Source: Paractinoplanes abujensis
Lineage (GTDB): Bacteria; Actinomycetota; Actinomycetes; Mycobacteriales; Micromonosporaceae
DNA: 64,000 bases
Assembly: GCF_014204895.1 (NCBI RefSeq)
Contig: NZ_JACHMF010000001.1
Location: 6,882,001 to 6,946,000 of the forward strand
Direction of reading: 5' to 3'
The stretch's first letter is position 1, and each line of letters starts with the position of its first letter. Position numbers and translations under genes: made by a program. The notes beneath the pieces were generated by a model that searched no databases, was not told the origin of the DNA, and worked only from the letters and a program-made list of their open reading frames with translations. Below are positions 43,397 to 52,040 of this stretch, in pieces.

Positions 43397-45000
43397 TAGG
43401 CGCCCTTGCGCTTGAGCACCACGAAGATCGTGCGCCAGAGGATGCCGAGGTCGTACGTCAGGGACCAGTTGTCGACGTAATACAGGTCCAGGCGTACGGC
43501 CTCGTCCCACGACAGGTCGGAACGGCCCGACACCTGCCACAGGCCGGTGATGCCGGGGCGCACCAGCAACCGCCGCCGCACATCGCCCAGGTAGTCACCG
43601 TCGTCGGCCGGCAGCGGGCGCGGGCCGACCAGCGACATCTCGCCCTTCAGCACGTTGATCAGCTGGGGCAGCTCGTCGAGCGAGGTGGCCCGCAGCTTCG
43701 CTCCGAACGCGAAGATCCGCGGGTCGTTCTTCATCTTGAAGAGCATGCCGTCGGACTCGTTGAGCTCCTCCAGCGTGCGCTTGCGTTCCTCGGCGTCGAC
43801 ATACATCGTCCGGAACTTCCACACCCGGAACGTGCGGCCCTCGTGGCCGACGCGGGGCTGGCGGAAGAAGACCGGGCCGGGGTCGGAAAGCTTGATGCCG
43901 ATCGCGATGGCGACCAGGATCGGGCTGATCACCAGCAGGCCGAGACCCGCGGCGACCCGGTCGAGCAGGTTTTTCACCAGCCAGCCGGGGCCCGACAGGG
44001 TCGGCTCCTCGACGTGCAGCAGCGGCAGGCCCTCGATCGGGCGGATGTGCACCCGGGGGCCCGCGATGTCGGTCAGCTGCGGCGCGACCACCAGGTCGAC
44101 GCCGGTGCCCTCGAGCTGCCAGGCCAGCCGGCGCAGCTCACCGGGCTCGGCGCTGGCCGAACCGCAGACCGCGATCGTGTCCGCGCCGACCTCCCGCACC
44201 AGCGAGAGCACGTCCCGCGCGGCGTACACGGGGACGGGGGTCTCTATGCCCCGCGCGGCCGCGTAGCCGTCGGTGATGTGAATGGCCACCGGGATCAGAC
44301 CCGCGGCGGGGCTGCGGGTGACCGCGGTGTAGACCTCGAGAGCCTCGGGCAACGTGCCCACCAGGATCATGCGGTGGGCGCCGTGGCCGGTCTTGCGGCG
44401 CGCGAAGTGCAGCACCTGACGGGCGGCGACCCGGCCGACGAGCAGGAACGCCACTGCCATCAGGGAGACCGCGGCGACCGTGCCGCGCGAGAGCGGGGCC
44501 TTGGTGGCGAACGCGAGCAGCGACACGCAGGCCACGATGGTGACCGAGGTGCGCACGATCCGCTTGAACTCTTCGCTGCCCAGGCCCAGGTAGCGCCGGT
44601 CGTACGTGCCGTTGGCCCAGAGCAGGATCATCCAGCCCAGCGGCAGCACCACGTACGCGAAGAAGATGAACAGCTGTTCGTTGTGCAGGAAGAACAGGCT
44701 CTTGCCGGAGAAACCCGAGCGCGACTTCTCGATGTAGGTCGCGGCCAGATGACTGGCCAGGACCACTGCGACGAGGTCGAGGAAGAGCAGCACCAAGGTG
44801 TAGGGCCGGTGCCAGCGCGAGAGGCGCTTGTGCTGCCGGTTCCACGCGGAGCGGGGTACGCCGTTGCTCGGTGGCGGCTGCTGCTGCCACTCGAAGCTGT
44901 CGTACGACACGGGTTTGCTCCGGCTGCTGTCGGTAACCGGGCGATGCAGGCTAGCGGTCACCTCGCCTACGTCCTCCCGCATCCGGAAAAGATTACGCAC
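43393..45000 (-). CDS. Polyprenyl glycosylphosphotransferase (exopolysaccharide initiating sugar transferase)
   Basis: A protein of about 535 residues of the WbaP/WcaJ type. Four or five N-terminal membrane segments (about residues 65-200) and a Rossmann-like middle region (CoA-binding-like; [17 protein letters not shown]) precede a further helix and the catalytic C-terminus ([66 protein letters not shown]). It transfers a sugar phosphate to undecaprenyl phosphate, starting capsule or exopolysaccharide assembly. The start may be the GTG at 45000 or the ATG at 44982. It converges with the cutinase, the stops overlapping. Confidence 0.94.
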   Translation of the reverse strand: MRNLFRMREDVGEVTASLHRPVTDSSRSKPVSYDSFEWQQQPPPSNGVPRSAWNRQHKRLSRWHRPYTLVLLFLDLVAVVLASHLAATYIEKSRSGFSGKSLFFLHNEQLFIFFAYVVLPLGWMILLWANGTYDRRYLGLGSEEFKRIVRTSVTIVACVSLLAFATKAPLSRGTVAAVSLMAVAFLLVGRVAARQVLHFARRKTGHGAHRMILVGTLPEALEVYTAVTRSPAAGLIPVAIHITDGYAAARGIETPVPVYAARDVLSLVREVGADTIAVCGSASAEPGELRRLAWQLEGTGVDLVVAPQLTDIAGPRVHIRPIEGLPLLHVEEPTLSGPGWLVKNLLDRVAAGLGLLVISPILVAIAIGIKLSDPGPVFFRQPRVGHEGRTFRVWKFRTMYVDAEERKRTLEELNESDGMLFKMKNDPRIFAFGAKLRATSLDELPQLINVLKGEMSLVGPRPLPADDGDYLGDVRRRLLVRPGITGLWQVSGRSDLSWDEAVRLDLYYVDNWSLTYDLGILWRTIFVVLKRKGAY

Positions 45001-45131
45001 CGCGACGAGTTTGCACGCACAACCGCGCCGCGGAAACGTGGGACCGGGCCACTATACCGATGGAACGGGCGGAAAGAAGCTGGCGTTGTGCCCGGTTTAT
45101 CAACCGTGTACGTAGCGTGACCGATACGCCG

Positions 45132-45992
45132 CTATCGGATCAACTTGGACAGGCGTCGATCGGCCAGCGGCTTGCCACCGGTCTGACACGTCGCGCAGTA
45201 CTGCAGGCTTTTGTCGGCGAACGAGACCTCCCGCACGGTGTCCCCACAGACCGGGCACGGCAGACCCGTACGGGCGTGGACGCGCAGGCCGGCCCGCTTC
45301 TCGCCCTTGAGCTCGGCCGCCTTCATGCCCACCGAGCGGGCCACGGCGTCGGTCTCGACCTCGCGCATGGCCGCGAACAGGGTGTCGATCTGCTCGTCGG
45401 TCAGTTTCCCGGTGAGCGCGAACGGTGACAGCTTGGCCACATGCAGGATTTCGTCGGAGTAGGCATTGCCGATGCCGGCCAGCACCTCCTGATCGACCAG
45501 CACGCCCTTGACCTGCCCGTTGCGGCCCTGGAGGCGCTCGGCGAACTCGTCGCGGCTGACGGCCAGCGCGTCCGGGCCGAGCCGGGACACGCCCGGCACC
45601 TCGGCCGGATCCCGTACGAGATAGGCGGCCAGCGACTTCTGCGTGCCGGCCTCGGTCAGGTCGAACCCGGAGCCGTCGTCGAGCCGCACCCGGATCGCGA
45701 TCGGGCCGCTGCCCGGCTTGAGCGGGGCGGGTGACTTGAACGCGTCGCGGTAGTGCAGCCAGCCGGCCCGGGCCAGATGGACGACCAGGTGGAATTCGTC
45801 ACCCAGGCCCACGTCGAGGAATTTGCCGTGGCGACCGGCCGCGGTGATCGGCAGGCCGGCGATCGCACTGGCCGGCGGGTCGTACGTCTTCAGCGCGCTG
45901 AACGAGGACACCTCGAAGCGCTCCACGGTGTGGCCGACCGCGCGCTCGCGCAAGTAGGCCGCGAGCGCCTCGACCTCAGGAAGTTCGGGCAC
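45132..45992 (-). CDS. Fpg/Nei-family DNA glycosylase
   Basis: A 286-residue base-excision repair glycosylase/AP lyase. After the initiator residue it begins PELPEVEAL, giving the catalytic N-terminal proline and following glutamate. GRHGKFLDV supplies the conserved lysine, GIGNAYSDEIL is the helix-two-turn-helix, and the C-terminal zinc finger is CPVCGDTVREVSF ... YCATC. This fixes the GTG at 45992 as the start. It removes oxidised bases. Whether it prefers 8-oxoguanine (Fpg) or pyrimidines (Nei) is not clear; the usual Fpg lesion-recognition loop is not obvious. Confidence 0.92.
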   Translation of the reverse strand: MPELPEVEALAAYLRERAVGHTVERFEVSSFSALKTYDPPASAIAGLPITAAGRHGKFLDVGLGDEFHLVVHLARAGWLHYRDAFKSPAPLKPGSGPIAIRVRLDDGSGFDLTEAGTQKSLAAYLVRDPAEVPGVSRLGPDALAVSRDEFAERLQGRNGQVKGVLVDQEVLAGIGNAYSDEILHVAKLSPFALTGKLTDEQIDTLFAAMREVETDAVARSVGMKAAELKGEKRAGLRVHARTGLPCPVCGDTVREVSFADKSLQYCATCQTGGKPLADRRLSKLIR

Positions 45993-46017
45993 GACCTCAA
46001 CGGTAGCGTCTCTGGGC

Positions 46018-47193
46018 GTGAAGGTCGTCGTTGCGCACAACCGGTATCGGGAAGCGATGCCGTCCGGCGAGAACGTCATCGTCGACACCGAGATCGCCCA
46101 GCTCCGCGCGGCCGGCGTCGAGGTGCTGCCGTTCCAGCGCAGCTCCGACTCGATCGGCGAGCTGCCCCTGGCCGAGAAGGCGCTGCTGCCGCTGTCCCCG
46201 ATCTACGGCCGGGCCGCCCAGCGCGACCTGGCTGCGCTGCTCGAAGCCGAGCGCCCGGACGTGCTGCACCTGCACAACCCGTACCCGCTGCTCTCGCCCT
46301 GGGTCGTGCGAACGGCCCACGCGCGGGGCGTGCCGGTGATCCAGACGGTGCACAACTACCGCCAGGTCTGCTCGTCCGGCCTCTACTTCCGCGACGGGCA
46401 CAACTGTCAGGACTGCCGGGGCAAACTCGTCGGCTGGCCCGCGGTCAAGCACCGCTGTTACCGCGGCTCGGCGGCGCAGAGCGCGCTGATGGCCACCACG
46501 CTGGCCGTGCACCGCCCGACCTGGCGCTCGGTCGACCGGTTCATCGCGCTGACCGACCGGATCGCCGCCCACCTGCGCGACTACGGCATCCCGGACGAGC
46601 ACATCGTGGTCAAGCCGAACGCGTTGCCCGACCCGGGCGAGCCCACGGTGCTCGGCGAGGGCTTCCTCTACGGGGCCCGGCTGTCCCCCGAGAAGGGCCT
46701 GGGTGTGCTGCTGGAGGCCTGGCGGCAGCACCCGGACGGCTCGCTGGGCACGCTGCGGATCGCCGGTGACGGCGAGTTGCGCCCCCTGGCCGAGCAGGCC
46801 GCCGCCGAGCGCACGGACGTGGTCTACCTGGGCCTGCTCGACCGTGACGGCATCCGCGCGGCGCGCGACCAGGCGGCCGTCGTAGTGGCCACCCCGACCT
46901 GGAACGACACCCTGCCCACGGTGATCCTGGAGGCGCTGGCGGCGGGCCGGCCGGTGCTCGGCACCGATGTGGGGGGCATTCCGTACCTGGTGGGAGACGA
47001 GGCCGGGTGGGTGGTGCCGCCACGGGCCGATGCGCTGGCGGCCGCCCTTCCGATCGCCCGCGATCAGGCGCGGGCGGTGGCACCGGCGGCTCGGGCCCGC
47101 TACTTGCGCGACTTCCATCCGGACGTGCTGACCGGCCGGTTGATCGACATCTACACCGGTCTCACAGCAAACTCTGATCACTTGCGCGGGTAG
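46018..47193 (+). CDS. GT4-family glycosyltransferase
   Basis: A 391-residue GT-B glycosyltransferase. The N-terminal domain begins KVVVAHNRYREAMPSGENVIVDTEIAQL, and HLHNPYPLLSPWVVRTAHARGVPVIQTVHNYRQVC lies near residue 85. The donor-binding domain shows YGARLSPEKGLGVLLEAWRQHP and the PTWNDTLPTVILEALAAGRPVLGTDVGGIPYLV segment (E-x7-E region). A CxxC-like cluster (CQDCRGKL) is typical of a subset of actinobacterial members. It probably acts on lipid-linked or surface glycans; the initiating transferase is close by but on the other strand. Start is GTG, 25 bases from a divergent gene. Confidence 0.9.
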   Translation: MKVVVAHNRYREAMPSGENVIVDTEIAQLRAAGVEVLPFQRSSDSIGELPLAEKALLPLSPIYGRAAQRDLAALLEAERPDVLHLHNPYPLLSPWVVRTAHARGVPVIQTVHNYRQVCSSGLYFRDGHNCQDCRGKLVGWPAVKHRCYRGSAAQSALMATTLAVHRPTWRSVDRFIALTDRIAAHLRDYGIPDEHIVVKPNALPDPGEPTVLGEGFLYGARLSPEKGLGVLLEAWRQHPDGSLGTLRIAGDGELRPLAEQAAAERTDVVYLGLLDRDGIRAARDQAAVVVATPTWNDTLPTVILEALAAGRPVLGTDVGGIPYLVGDEAGWVVPPRADALAAALPIARDQARAVAPAARARYLRDFHPDVLTGRLIDIYTGLTANSDHLRG

Positions 47194-47224
47194 ATCTTGC
47201 GTTCATCCGGGAACGCTCGCCAAC

Positions 47225-48733
47225 GTGAGCATCTCCCGGAGAAATGTCCTGCTCGGCGTGGGTGGCGCGGCGGTCGCCGGTGTCGGCGGTTATGCGCTCG
47301 GACGCTTACCGGATCGCGACACCGCTCGGGACGAGCCGGTCGCCGCTCCCGCCGCCGACCCGAAATACCGTTCCCGGCCCGACCTGCGGACCCTGCCCGA
47401 CGTCACGATCACGACGGCGGCCAACGGCACGGTCGCGGGCTCGATCTTCCTGACCCCCGCCTCGGGCACGGGCCTGTGGGGGCCGCTCGTCGTCGACGAG
47501 AAGGGCTCGCCGGTCTGGTTCAAGAAGGTGCCCGACCCGGCCACGGTCGCGATCGACCTCAAGGTCCAGCGGTACCGCAACCAACCGGTGCTGACCTGGT
47601 GGGAAGGCACCATCGGGGGCACCGGCGGGCAGGGTGTGGGCCAGGGGGAGTTCGTCCTCGCCGACCGGTCCTACCGCGAGATCACCCGGGTTCGCGCGGC
47701 CGGCACCGAACAGGCCGACCAGCACGACATGGTGATCACGCCGCAGAACACCGCGCTCTTCTGGGTCTACGACCCCATCCCGTACGACCTCAGCGCGCTC
47801 GGCGGTCCCGCTGACGGCGTGTTGCACGACGGTGTGATCCAGGAGATCGACATCGCGACCGGCAAGAAGATCTTCGAGTGGCGGGCGAGCGACCATGTGG
47901 GGCTCGACGAGTCGTACGCTCCGCGCCCGGTCGGGGAGTCGGAGCATCTCCCGTACGACTACTTCCACGCGAACTCGGTCGGCCTGGCCGCGGACGGCGC
48001 CATCATCATCTCGGCCCGGCACACGTGGACCGTCTACAAGATCGATCGCCGCAGCGGCAAGGTGGTGTGGCGGCTGGGCGGCAAGAAGTCGGACTTCGAG
48101 GTCGACGAGCGGACGAAATTCTCCTGGCAGCACGACTTCCGGCAGCGCCGCGACGGGTCGTACGGGCTCTTCGACAACGGCGCCGGGGTGACCAAGGAGA
48201 AGGAGTACTCCCGCGGCGTCGTGTTCAAGGTGGACGAAGCCTCGCGAAAGACCACGTTCGTGGCCGAGTTCCTGCACCCCGACCGGTTGTCCGCGCCCAC
48301 GCAGGGCAGCTTCCGCGAGCTGGCCGACGGCGGCTCGTTCGTCGGCTGGGGCCAGATGCCGCACTTCACCGAGCACAACGCGGACGGGACCGTGCGGCTG
48401 GCCGGGCACCTGCCGCTCGACAACCAGTCCTATCGCGCGTACAAGGCCGAGTGGACCGGCACGCCACCCGACCAGCCCGCCCTGGGGCTGCACGTCGACG
48501 GCGGCAACGTGATCGTCTCGGCCAGCTGGAACGGCGCCACCAGGGTGTCGCGCTGGCGGGCGCGGTGGGGCACGCAGCCCGGCGCCCTGTCCGGAGGCGA
48601 GGTCGAGCAGGCCCGGACCGGTTTCGAGACGACCCTGACGGTGCCGGGAACGCCGGAATACGTGGTGGCCGAGGCGCTGGACGCCGACGGGAAAGTGCTG
48701 GGCGTCTCATCGGCGATCCCGGTGCGGGTTTGA
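47225..48733 (+). CDS. Arylsulfotransferase (ASST)-family exported protein
   Basis: A 502-residue exported protein. The N-terminus SISRRNVLLGVGGAAVAGVGGYALG is a Tat-type signal (SRRN). The body is a beta-propeller of the ASST family: QADQHDMVITPQNTALFWVYDP, LPYDYFHANSVGLAADGAIIISARHTWTVYKIDRRSGKVVWRLGGKKSDF and FSWQHDFRQRRDGSYGLFDNGA, with the conserved histidines of the active site in HANSV and QHDFR. True sulfate transfer is unproven for the actinobacterial branch. It follows the GT4 gene with a 31-base gap and may be cotranscribed. Confidence 0.87.
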   Translation: MSISRRNVLLGVGGAAVAGVGGYALGRLPDRDTARDEPVAAPAADPKYRSRPDLRTLPDVTITTAANGTVAGSIFLTPASGTGLWGPLVVDEKGSPVWFKKVPDPATVAIDLKVQRYRNQPVLTWWEGTIGGTGGQGVGQGEFVLADRSYREITRVRAAGTEQADQHDMVITPQNTALFWVYDPIPYDLSALGGPADGVLHDGVIQEIDIATGKKIFEWRASDHVGLDESYAPRPVGESEHLPYDYFHANSVGLAADGAIIISARHTWTVYKIDRRSGKVVWRLGGKKSDFEVDERTKFSWQHDFRQRRDGSYGLFDNGAGVTKEKEYSRGVVFKVDEASRKTTFVAEFLHPDRLSAPTQGSFRELADGGSFVGWGQMPHFTEHNADGTVRLAGHLPLDNQSYRAYKAEWTGTPPDQPALGLHVDGGNVIVSASWNGATRVSRWRARWGTQPGALSGGEVEQARTGFETTLTVPGTPEYVVAEALDADGKVLGVSSAIPVRV

Positions 48734-48776
48734 CAACCCTGGCTAACGACATTAGCTTTTAGCTAACGGAATTAGC
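48730..48776 (+). promoter_or_regulatory. Promoter with two tandem TetR-type operators
   Basis: GCTAACGACATTAGC (48742-48756) and GCTAACGGAATTAGC (48762-48776) share identical GCTAA/TTAGC arms and are spaced exactly 20 bases (two helical turns) apart. TTGACA at 48730-48735 and TAGCTT at 48753-48758 (17-base spacer) could be the -35 and -10, so the operators cover the spacer, -10 and start region. They precede the hydrolase/TetR operon, implying autoregulation. Confidence 0.75.
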
Positions 48777-48793
48777 CAAGCCAAGGAGTTGTC

Positions 48794-49627
48794 ATGACCG
48801 AGTTCCTGGCCGTCGACGGCGGCACCATCGCGTACGAAGTGACCGGCGCGGGTCCCCTGGTCGTCCTGGCCCACGGCATGGGCGACAGCCGCGAGTCCTA
48901 CCGGTTCGTCGTGCCGCAGCTGGTCGCCGCGGGCTACCGAGTCGCCAACGTCGACCTGCGGGGCGCCGGCGAGTCCAGCGCCGTCTGGCCTTCCTACAGC
49001 CGTACGGACATCGCCGGCGACCTCCTCGCGGTGGTGCGCCACCTCGGCGGCCCGGCCGTGCTGGTCGGCCAGTCCATCTCGGGCGGCGCCGTCACGGTCG
49101 CCGCCGCCCAGGCCCCCGACCTGGTCGAAGGGATCGTGCAGATCGCCCCGTTCACCCGCAAACAAGCCATCAAACTGGGCGACCTGCGGGTGAAGTCGTA
49201 CCGCACCGGCATGACGCGGCTGCTGCTGATGGCCATGCTGGGCAGCGTGAAGTGGTGGCACAAATACCTCGACATGGCCTTCCCCAACCGCAAGCCGGCC
49301 GACTGGTCCGCCCAGCTGCAACGCAACGCGGCCATGCTGGCCGAGCCGGGCCGGATGAAGGCGCTGCAGAAGATGGGCCAGACGCCGGCCACCGACGCCG
49401 GTGCGCAGCTCGGCAACGTCCGCTGCCCCGTGCTGGTCGTCGAAGGCTCGCTCGACCCCGACTGGGCCTCCCCCCGCGCCGAAGGCGAGGCGATCGTGGC
49501 CGAGCTGCCGGCCGGGCTGGGCGAACTCGAGGTGATCGAAGGGGCCGGGCACTACCCGCACACGCAGTACCCGGACGAGACCGTCGCGGTGCTGCTGCCC
49601 TTCCTCAAGGCGTACGCCCGTGCCTAG
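48794..49627 (+). CDS. Alpha/beta-fold hydrolase
   Basis: A 277-residue soluble alpha/beta hydrolase. It has the oxyanion loop HGMGDSRESYR, the nucleophile elbow VGQSISGGAV (Ser about 97; the position after the elbow is Ser-Gly-Gly rather than the standard GxSxG), the acidic residue in EGSLDPDW and the catalytic His in GAGHYPHTQYPDE. AAGGAG lies about eight bases upstream of the ATG. It overlaps the following TetR gene by eight bases, and both are expected to be repressed through the tandem operators upstream. The substrate is probably the inducer or a related ester or lactone; that is inference. Confidence 0.9.
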   Translation: MTEFLAVDGGTIAYEVTGAGPLVVLAHGMGDSRESYRFVVPQLVAAGYRVANVDLRGAGESSAVWPSYSRTDIAGDLLAVVRHLGGPAVLVGQSISGGAVTVAAAQAPDLVEGIVQIAPFTRKQAIKLGDLRVKSYRTGMTRLLLMAMLGSVKWWHKYLDMAFPNRKPADWSAQLQRNAAMLAEPGRMKALQKMGQTPATDAGAQLGNVRCPVLVVEGSLDPDWASPRAEGEAIVAELPAGLGELEVIEGAGHYPHTQYPDETVAVLLPFLKAYARA

Positions 49628-50210
49628 GGCCGGCCTCGACCCCGCGGCGGTGACCCGGGCCGCCGCCGCCCTGGCCGACGAGGTGGGTCTGCACAACGTG
49701 ACCATGGGAGAGCTGGCCTCGCGCCTGGGAGTGCGGGCGCCGTCGCTCTACAAACACATCGACTCGCAGGCCGACCTCAACCGGCGGATCGCCCTGCTGG
49801 TCACCGACGAACTGGGCGACGCCCTACGGACGGCCCTGCAGGGCAAAGCCGGACGGGACGCGTTGGCCGCGGCGGCCCGCACGATGCGCGACTACATCAT
49901 CAAGCACCCCGGCCGCTACGCGGCGACAGTGCGACTGGGGGCCACCGGGCCGGACGACCCGCTCGCCGTGGCCGGCGCCCGGGTCCTCGAATCCCTCGCG
50001 GCGGTCTTGTCCGGCTACAATATCAACCCGGCCGACACGGTGCACGCTTTGCGGTTGCTGCGCAGCCTCTTCCACGGCTTCGCCACGATCGAAGCCCAGG
50101 GCGGCTTCGAGATGGACACCGACGTCGACGAAAGCTTCGACTGGCTGATCGATTTCATCGACCGGGGCCTGACGCTCAAAGCCGACGAAGCCCCTCAAAG
50201 CCCCAGGTAG
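49620..50210 (+). CDS. TetR-family transcriptional regulator
   Basis: A 196-residue TetR-type repressor. The helix-turn-helix is VTMGELASRLGVRAPSLYKHIDSQADLNRRI (about residues 25-55). The C-terminal ligand domain includes GRYAATVRLGATGPDDPLAVAGARVLESLAAVLSGY and LRSLFHGFATIEAQGGF, as in the WHG/TetR_C type. The start is a GTG overlapping the hydrolase gene. It is the natural binder of the two GCTAA-N5-TTAGC sites upstream of the operon. Its 3' end overlaps the convergent toxin gene by 16 bases. Confidence 0.93.
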   Translation: MPRAGLDPAAVTRAAAALADEVGLHNVTMGELASRLGVRAPSLYKHIDSQADLNRRIALLVTDELGDALRTALQGKAGRDALAAAARTMRDYIIKHPGRYAATVRLGATGPDDPLAVAGARVLESLAAVLSGYNINPADTVHALRLLRSLFHGFATIEAQGGFEMDTDVDESFDWLIDFIDRGLTLKADEAPQSPR

Positions 50211-50497
50211 TTGCGCAACGCGTCGTCAAGGCGCGACAGCGTGGTGCGGGACAGTCGACCCACACGCGCGCCGACATTACCGGGAACGACCGGGCGAAGC
50301 CTGGTGGCATCGATGGTGCCGCGAACAGGATCGGCCGGTGCCATGGCGACGAGGGAAGGCGACGGCGGCGTTGGCGTGTCGGCACCCAACACAACTACGA
50401 ATGTGGCGCGGCGTGGGTTGTAAGGCGCTGAGGACACAATCGCGATTCGGGCGCGTGCGTTGCCGATCGTGTACTCGTAGACGTCTCCACGAATCAC
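50195..50497 (-). CDS. MazF/PemK-like toxin
   Basis: A 100-residue protein fitting the MazF fold: the opening IRGDVYEY, the strand ARIAIVSSAPYNPRRATFVVV, and the ending GTIDATRLRPVVPGNVGARVGRLSRTTLSRLDDALRNYLGL, where GRLS and the terminal LGL are typical. MazF enzymes cut mRNA at short sequences. Its start overlaps the antitoxin stop by four bases (ATGA), the usual TA arrangement with antitoxin first. The canonical N-terminal G(E/D)IW/V is present as GDVY. Confidence 0.75.
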   Translation of the reverse strand: MIRGDVYEYTIGNARARIAIVSSAPYNPRRATFVVVLGADTPTPPSPSLVAMAPADPVRGTIDATRLRPVVPGNVGARVGRLSRTTLSRLDDALRNYLGL

Positions 50498-50727
50498 TCG
50501 GCATCGACGCCGTGGAGGTCAATGGCATCAAGCGCGGCTAGCACTGCCTGATCCTCCGACGGCAGCGACGCCTGCCATTCGGCGATGACATCGACGTCTC
50601 CGCGTGCCGCCTCATGACGAATTGCCCGATCCAGCCATCGGCCGACGTCGAGCCCCTCGGCCTCGGCGCGGGAACGAGCCAAGGGGATACTGTCCTCGTC
50701 GAGCGTGAGCGACGTCTTCGTTCGCAT
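50494..50727 (-). CDS. Antitoxin of the MazEF-like pair
   Basis: A protein of about 77 residues. The N-terminus MRTKTSLTLDEDSIPLARSRAEAEGLDVGRWLDRAIRHEAA resembles a ribbon-helix-helix DNA-binding domain, and the acidic C-terminus (SLPSEDQAVLAALDAIDLHGVDAE) would neutralise the toxin. The ATG at 50727 is chosen because the RHH begins there; ATGs at 50739 and 50751 are in frame. It is encoded upstream of and overlapping the toxin. It likely autorepresses the module. Confidence 0.7.
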   Translation of the reverse strand: MRTKTSLTLDEDSIPLARSRAEAEGLDVGRWLDRAIRHEAARGDVDVIAEWQASLPSEDQAVLAALDAIDLHGVDAE

Positions 50728-50811
50728 ACCGCCGACCATACCGCTCAACATGCCGCCGCGATATAGGTGAGTAGCCCTTCAGCGCGTCTCGAGGTGCGAA
50801 CGATCCGACCG

Positions 50812-51549
50812 TCAGCGGGGTGTCAGCAGGCAGAACTCGTTGCCCTCAGGGTCGGCCAGCACGCGCCACGGGATCTCGGGATCGCCCAGGTCGATCGGGG
50901 TCGCGCCGAGGGATTGCAGGCGGGAGATTTCGGCTTCGAAGTTGTCGTCCTGGTACGGGCGCAGGTCCAGGTGCACGCGGTTCCACACGGTCTTCGGCGT
51001 CGGCGTGCGGACGAACTCGAGGTAAGGCCCGACCCCCTGGGACGAGCGCATGGAGGCCCCCTCGTCGGTCACTGTGTGCACTTGCCAGTCGATGGCCTGG
51101 GCCCACCAGCCGGCCATGGCCCGCGGGTCGGCGCAGTCGACGACGATCGCGGCGATCGGACCGGTGTCCTGGTAGACGGTCCGCGGCTCCAGCACGCAGA
51201 ACTCGTTGCCGTCGGGGTCGGCCAGGACGACCCAGGGCACGTTCTTCTGGCCCACGTCGGCCGGCTTCGCGCCTAGTTCCTGCAGGCGTGCAACCAGTGC
51301 GGCCTGGTGTTCGAGCGAGGTCGTGGCCAGGTCGATGTGCACGCGGTTCTTGACCGTCTTGGGTTCCGGCGCGGTGACGATGTCGATGAACAGGGCGTGC
51401 GGGTCGGGGTAGGGCAGGCCCGGCGGTTCGAGGTTGGTCACACCGGGGGCTTCGTGGTCGATGCCCCAGCCGAGGACCTGCGACCAGAACCGGCCCAGCG
51501 CCGCGTCGTCGTGGGCCTTCATGTTGATCTGCACCAGCCGGGTTGCCAT
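50812..51549 (-). CDS. Two-domain VOC (glyoxalase/bleomycin-resistance fold) protein
   Basis: A 245-residue protein made of two tandem VOC domains, each ending in the same kind of strand: VPWVVLADPDGNEFCVLEPR near residue 120 and IPWRVLADPEGNEFCLLTPR at the C-terminus. Each also contains a KTVKNRVHIDL or KTVWNRVHLDL segment with the putative metal-binding His. The domains are clearly duplicated. Members bind or modify small molecules; no substrate can be assigned. It lies next to SoxR on the same strand, with an 8-base gap. Confidence 0.9.
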   Translation of the reverse strand: MATRLVQINMKAHDDAALGRFWSQVLGWGIDHEAPGVTNLEPPGLPYPDPHALFIDIVTAPEPKTVKNRVHIDLATTSLEHQAALVARLQELGAKPADVGQKNVPWVVLADPDGNEFCVLEPRTVYQDTGPIAAIVVDCADPRAMAGWWAQAIDWQVHTVTDEGASMRSSQGVGPYLEFVRTPTPKTVWNRVHLDLRPYQDDNFEAEISRLQSLGATPIDLGDPEIPWRVLADPEGNEFCLLTPR

Positions 51550-51557
51550 GGCTCGAT

Positions 51558-51995
51558 CTAAGCAGGTCGGAGCAGCACCCGCGGGCCGGTGCCGTCGGCG
51601 GCCAGGGTGTCGTCGGGGTTGATGAGTTTGCAGCGGTGCAGGGAGAGGCAGCCGCAGCCGATGCAGCCGGTGAGGTCGTCGCGTAGGCGCTGCATGAGCA
51701 GGATTTTCTCGTCGAGGCGGTGCCGCCAGCGGTCGGACAGGTGGGCCCAGTCGGCGCGGGTGGGTGTCCGGTTCTCGGGCAGTTCGGCCAGGGCCGCGCG
51801 GATCTCGTCGAGGGAGACGCCGACCTGTTGGGCGATCCTGATGAAGGCGACCCGCCGCAGCTCGGAGCGTTCGTAGCGGCGCTGGTTGCCGGTGGTGCGG
51901 GTGGAGCGGATCAGGCCTTCGCGCTCGTAGTAGCGCAGGGCCGACGGCGCCACACCGCTGCGGGCCGCGAAGTCACCGATCGTCAGCGTCTCCAT
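51558..51995 (-). CDS. soxR: Redox-sensing MerR-family activator SoxR
   Basis: A 145-residue MerR-family regulator. The HTH region is TIGDFAARSGVAPSALRYYEREGLI, and a long dimerisation helix leads to the [2Fe-2S] site C111-x2-C114-x-C116-x5-C122 (CIGCGCLSLHRC), diagnostic of SoxR. It is activated by redox-cycling compounds. The ATG at 51995 is preferred because AAGG lies six bases upstream; the ATG at 52001 leaves no space. It is divergent from the split transketolase with a 45-base gap holding an inverted repeat. In actinomycetes SoxR usually answers to secreted redox-active metabolites. Confidence 0.95.
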   Translation of the reverse strand: METLTIGDFAARSGVAPSALRYYEREGLIRSTRTTGNQRRYERSELRRVAFIRIAQQVGVSLDEIRAALAELPENRTPTRADWAHLSDRWRHRLDEKILLMQRLRDDLTGCIGCGCLSLHRCKLINPDDTLAADGTGPRVLLRPA

Positions 51996-52002
51996 CGCCA
52001 TC

Positions 52003-52025
52003 CTTGAGCTGAAGTGAACTTCAAG
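52003..52025. promoter_or_regulatory. Candidate SoxR operator
   Basis: The soxR/transketolase gap contains GAAGTGAACTTC (52011-52022: five-base arms GAAGT/ACTTC around GA), flanked by CTTGA (52003-52007) and TCAAG (52021-52025). MerR-family operators lie between -35 and -10 elements with a long spacer, which this position allows, but the exact promoter could not be fixed. Confidence 0.45.
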
Positions 52026-52040
52026 TTGCACTCTAACCCC

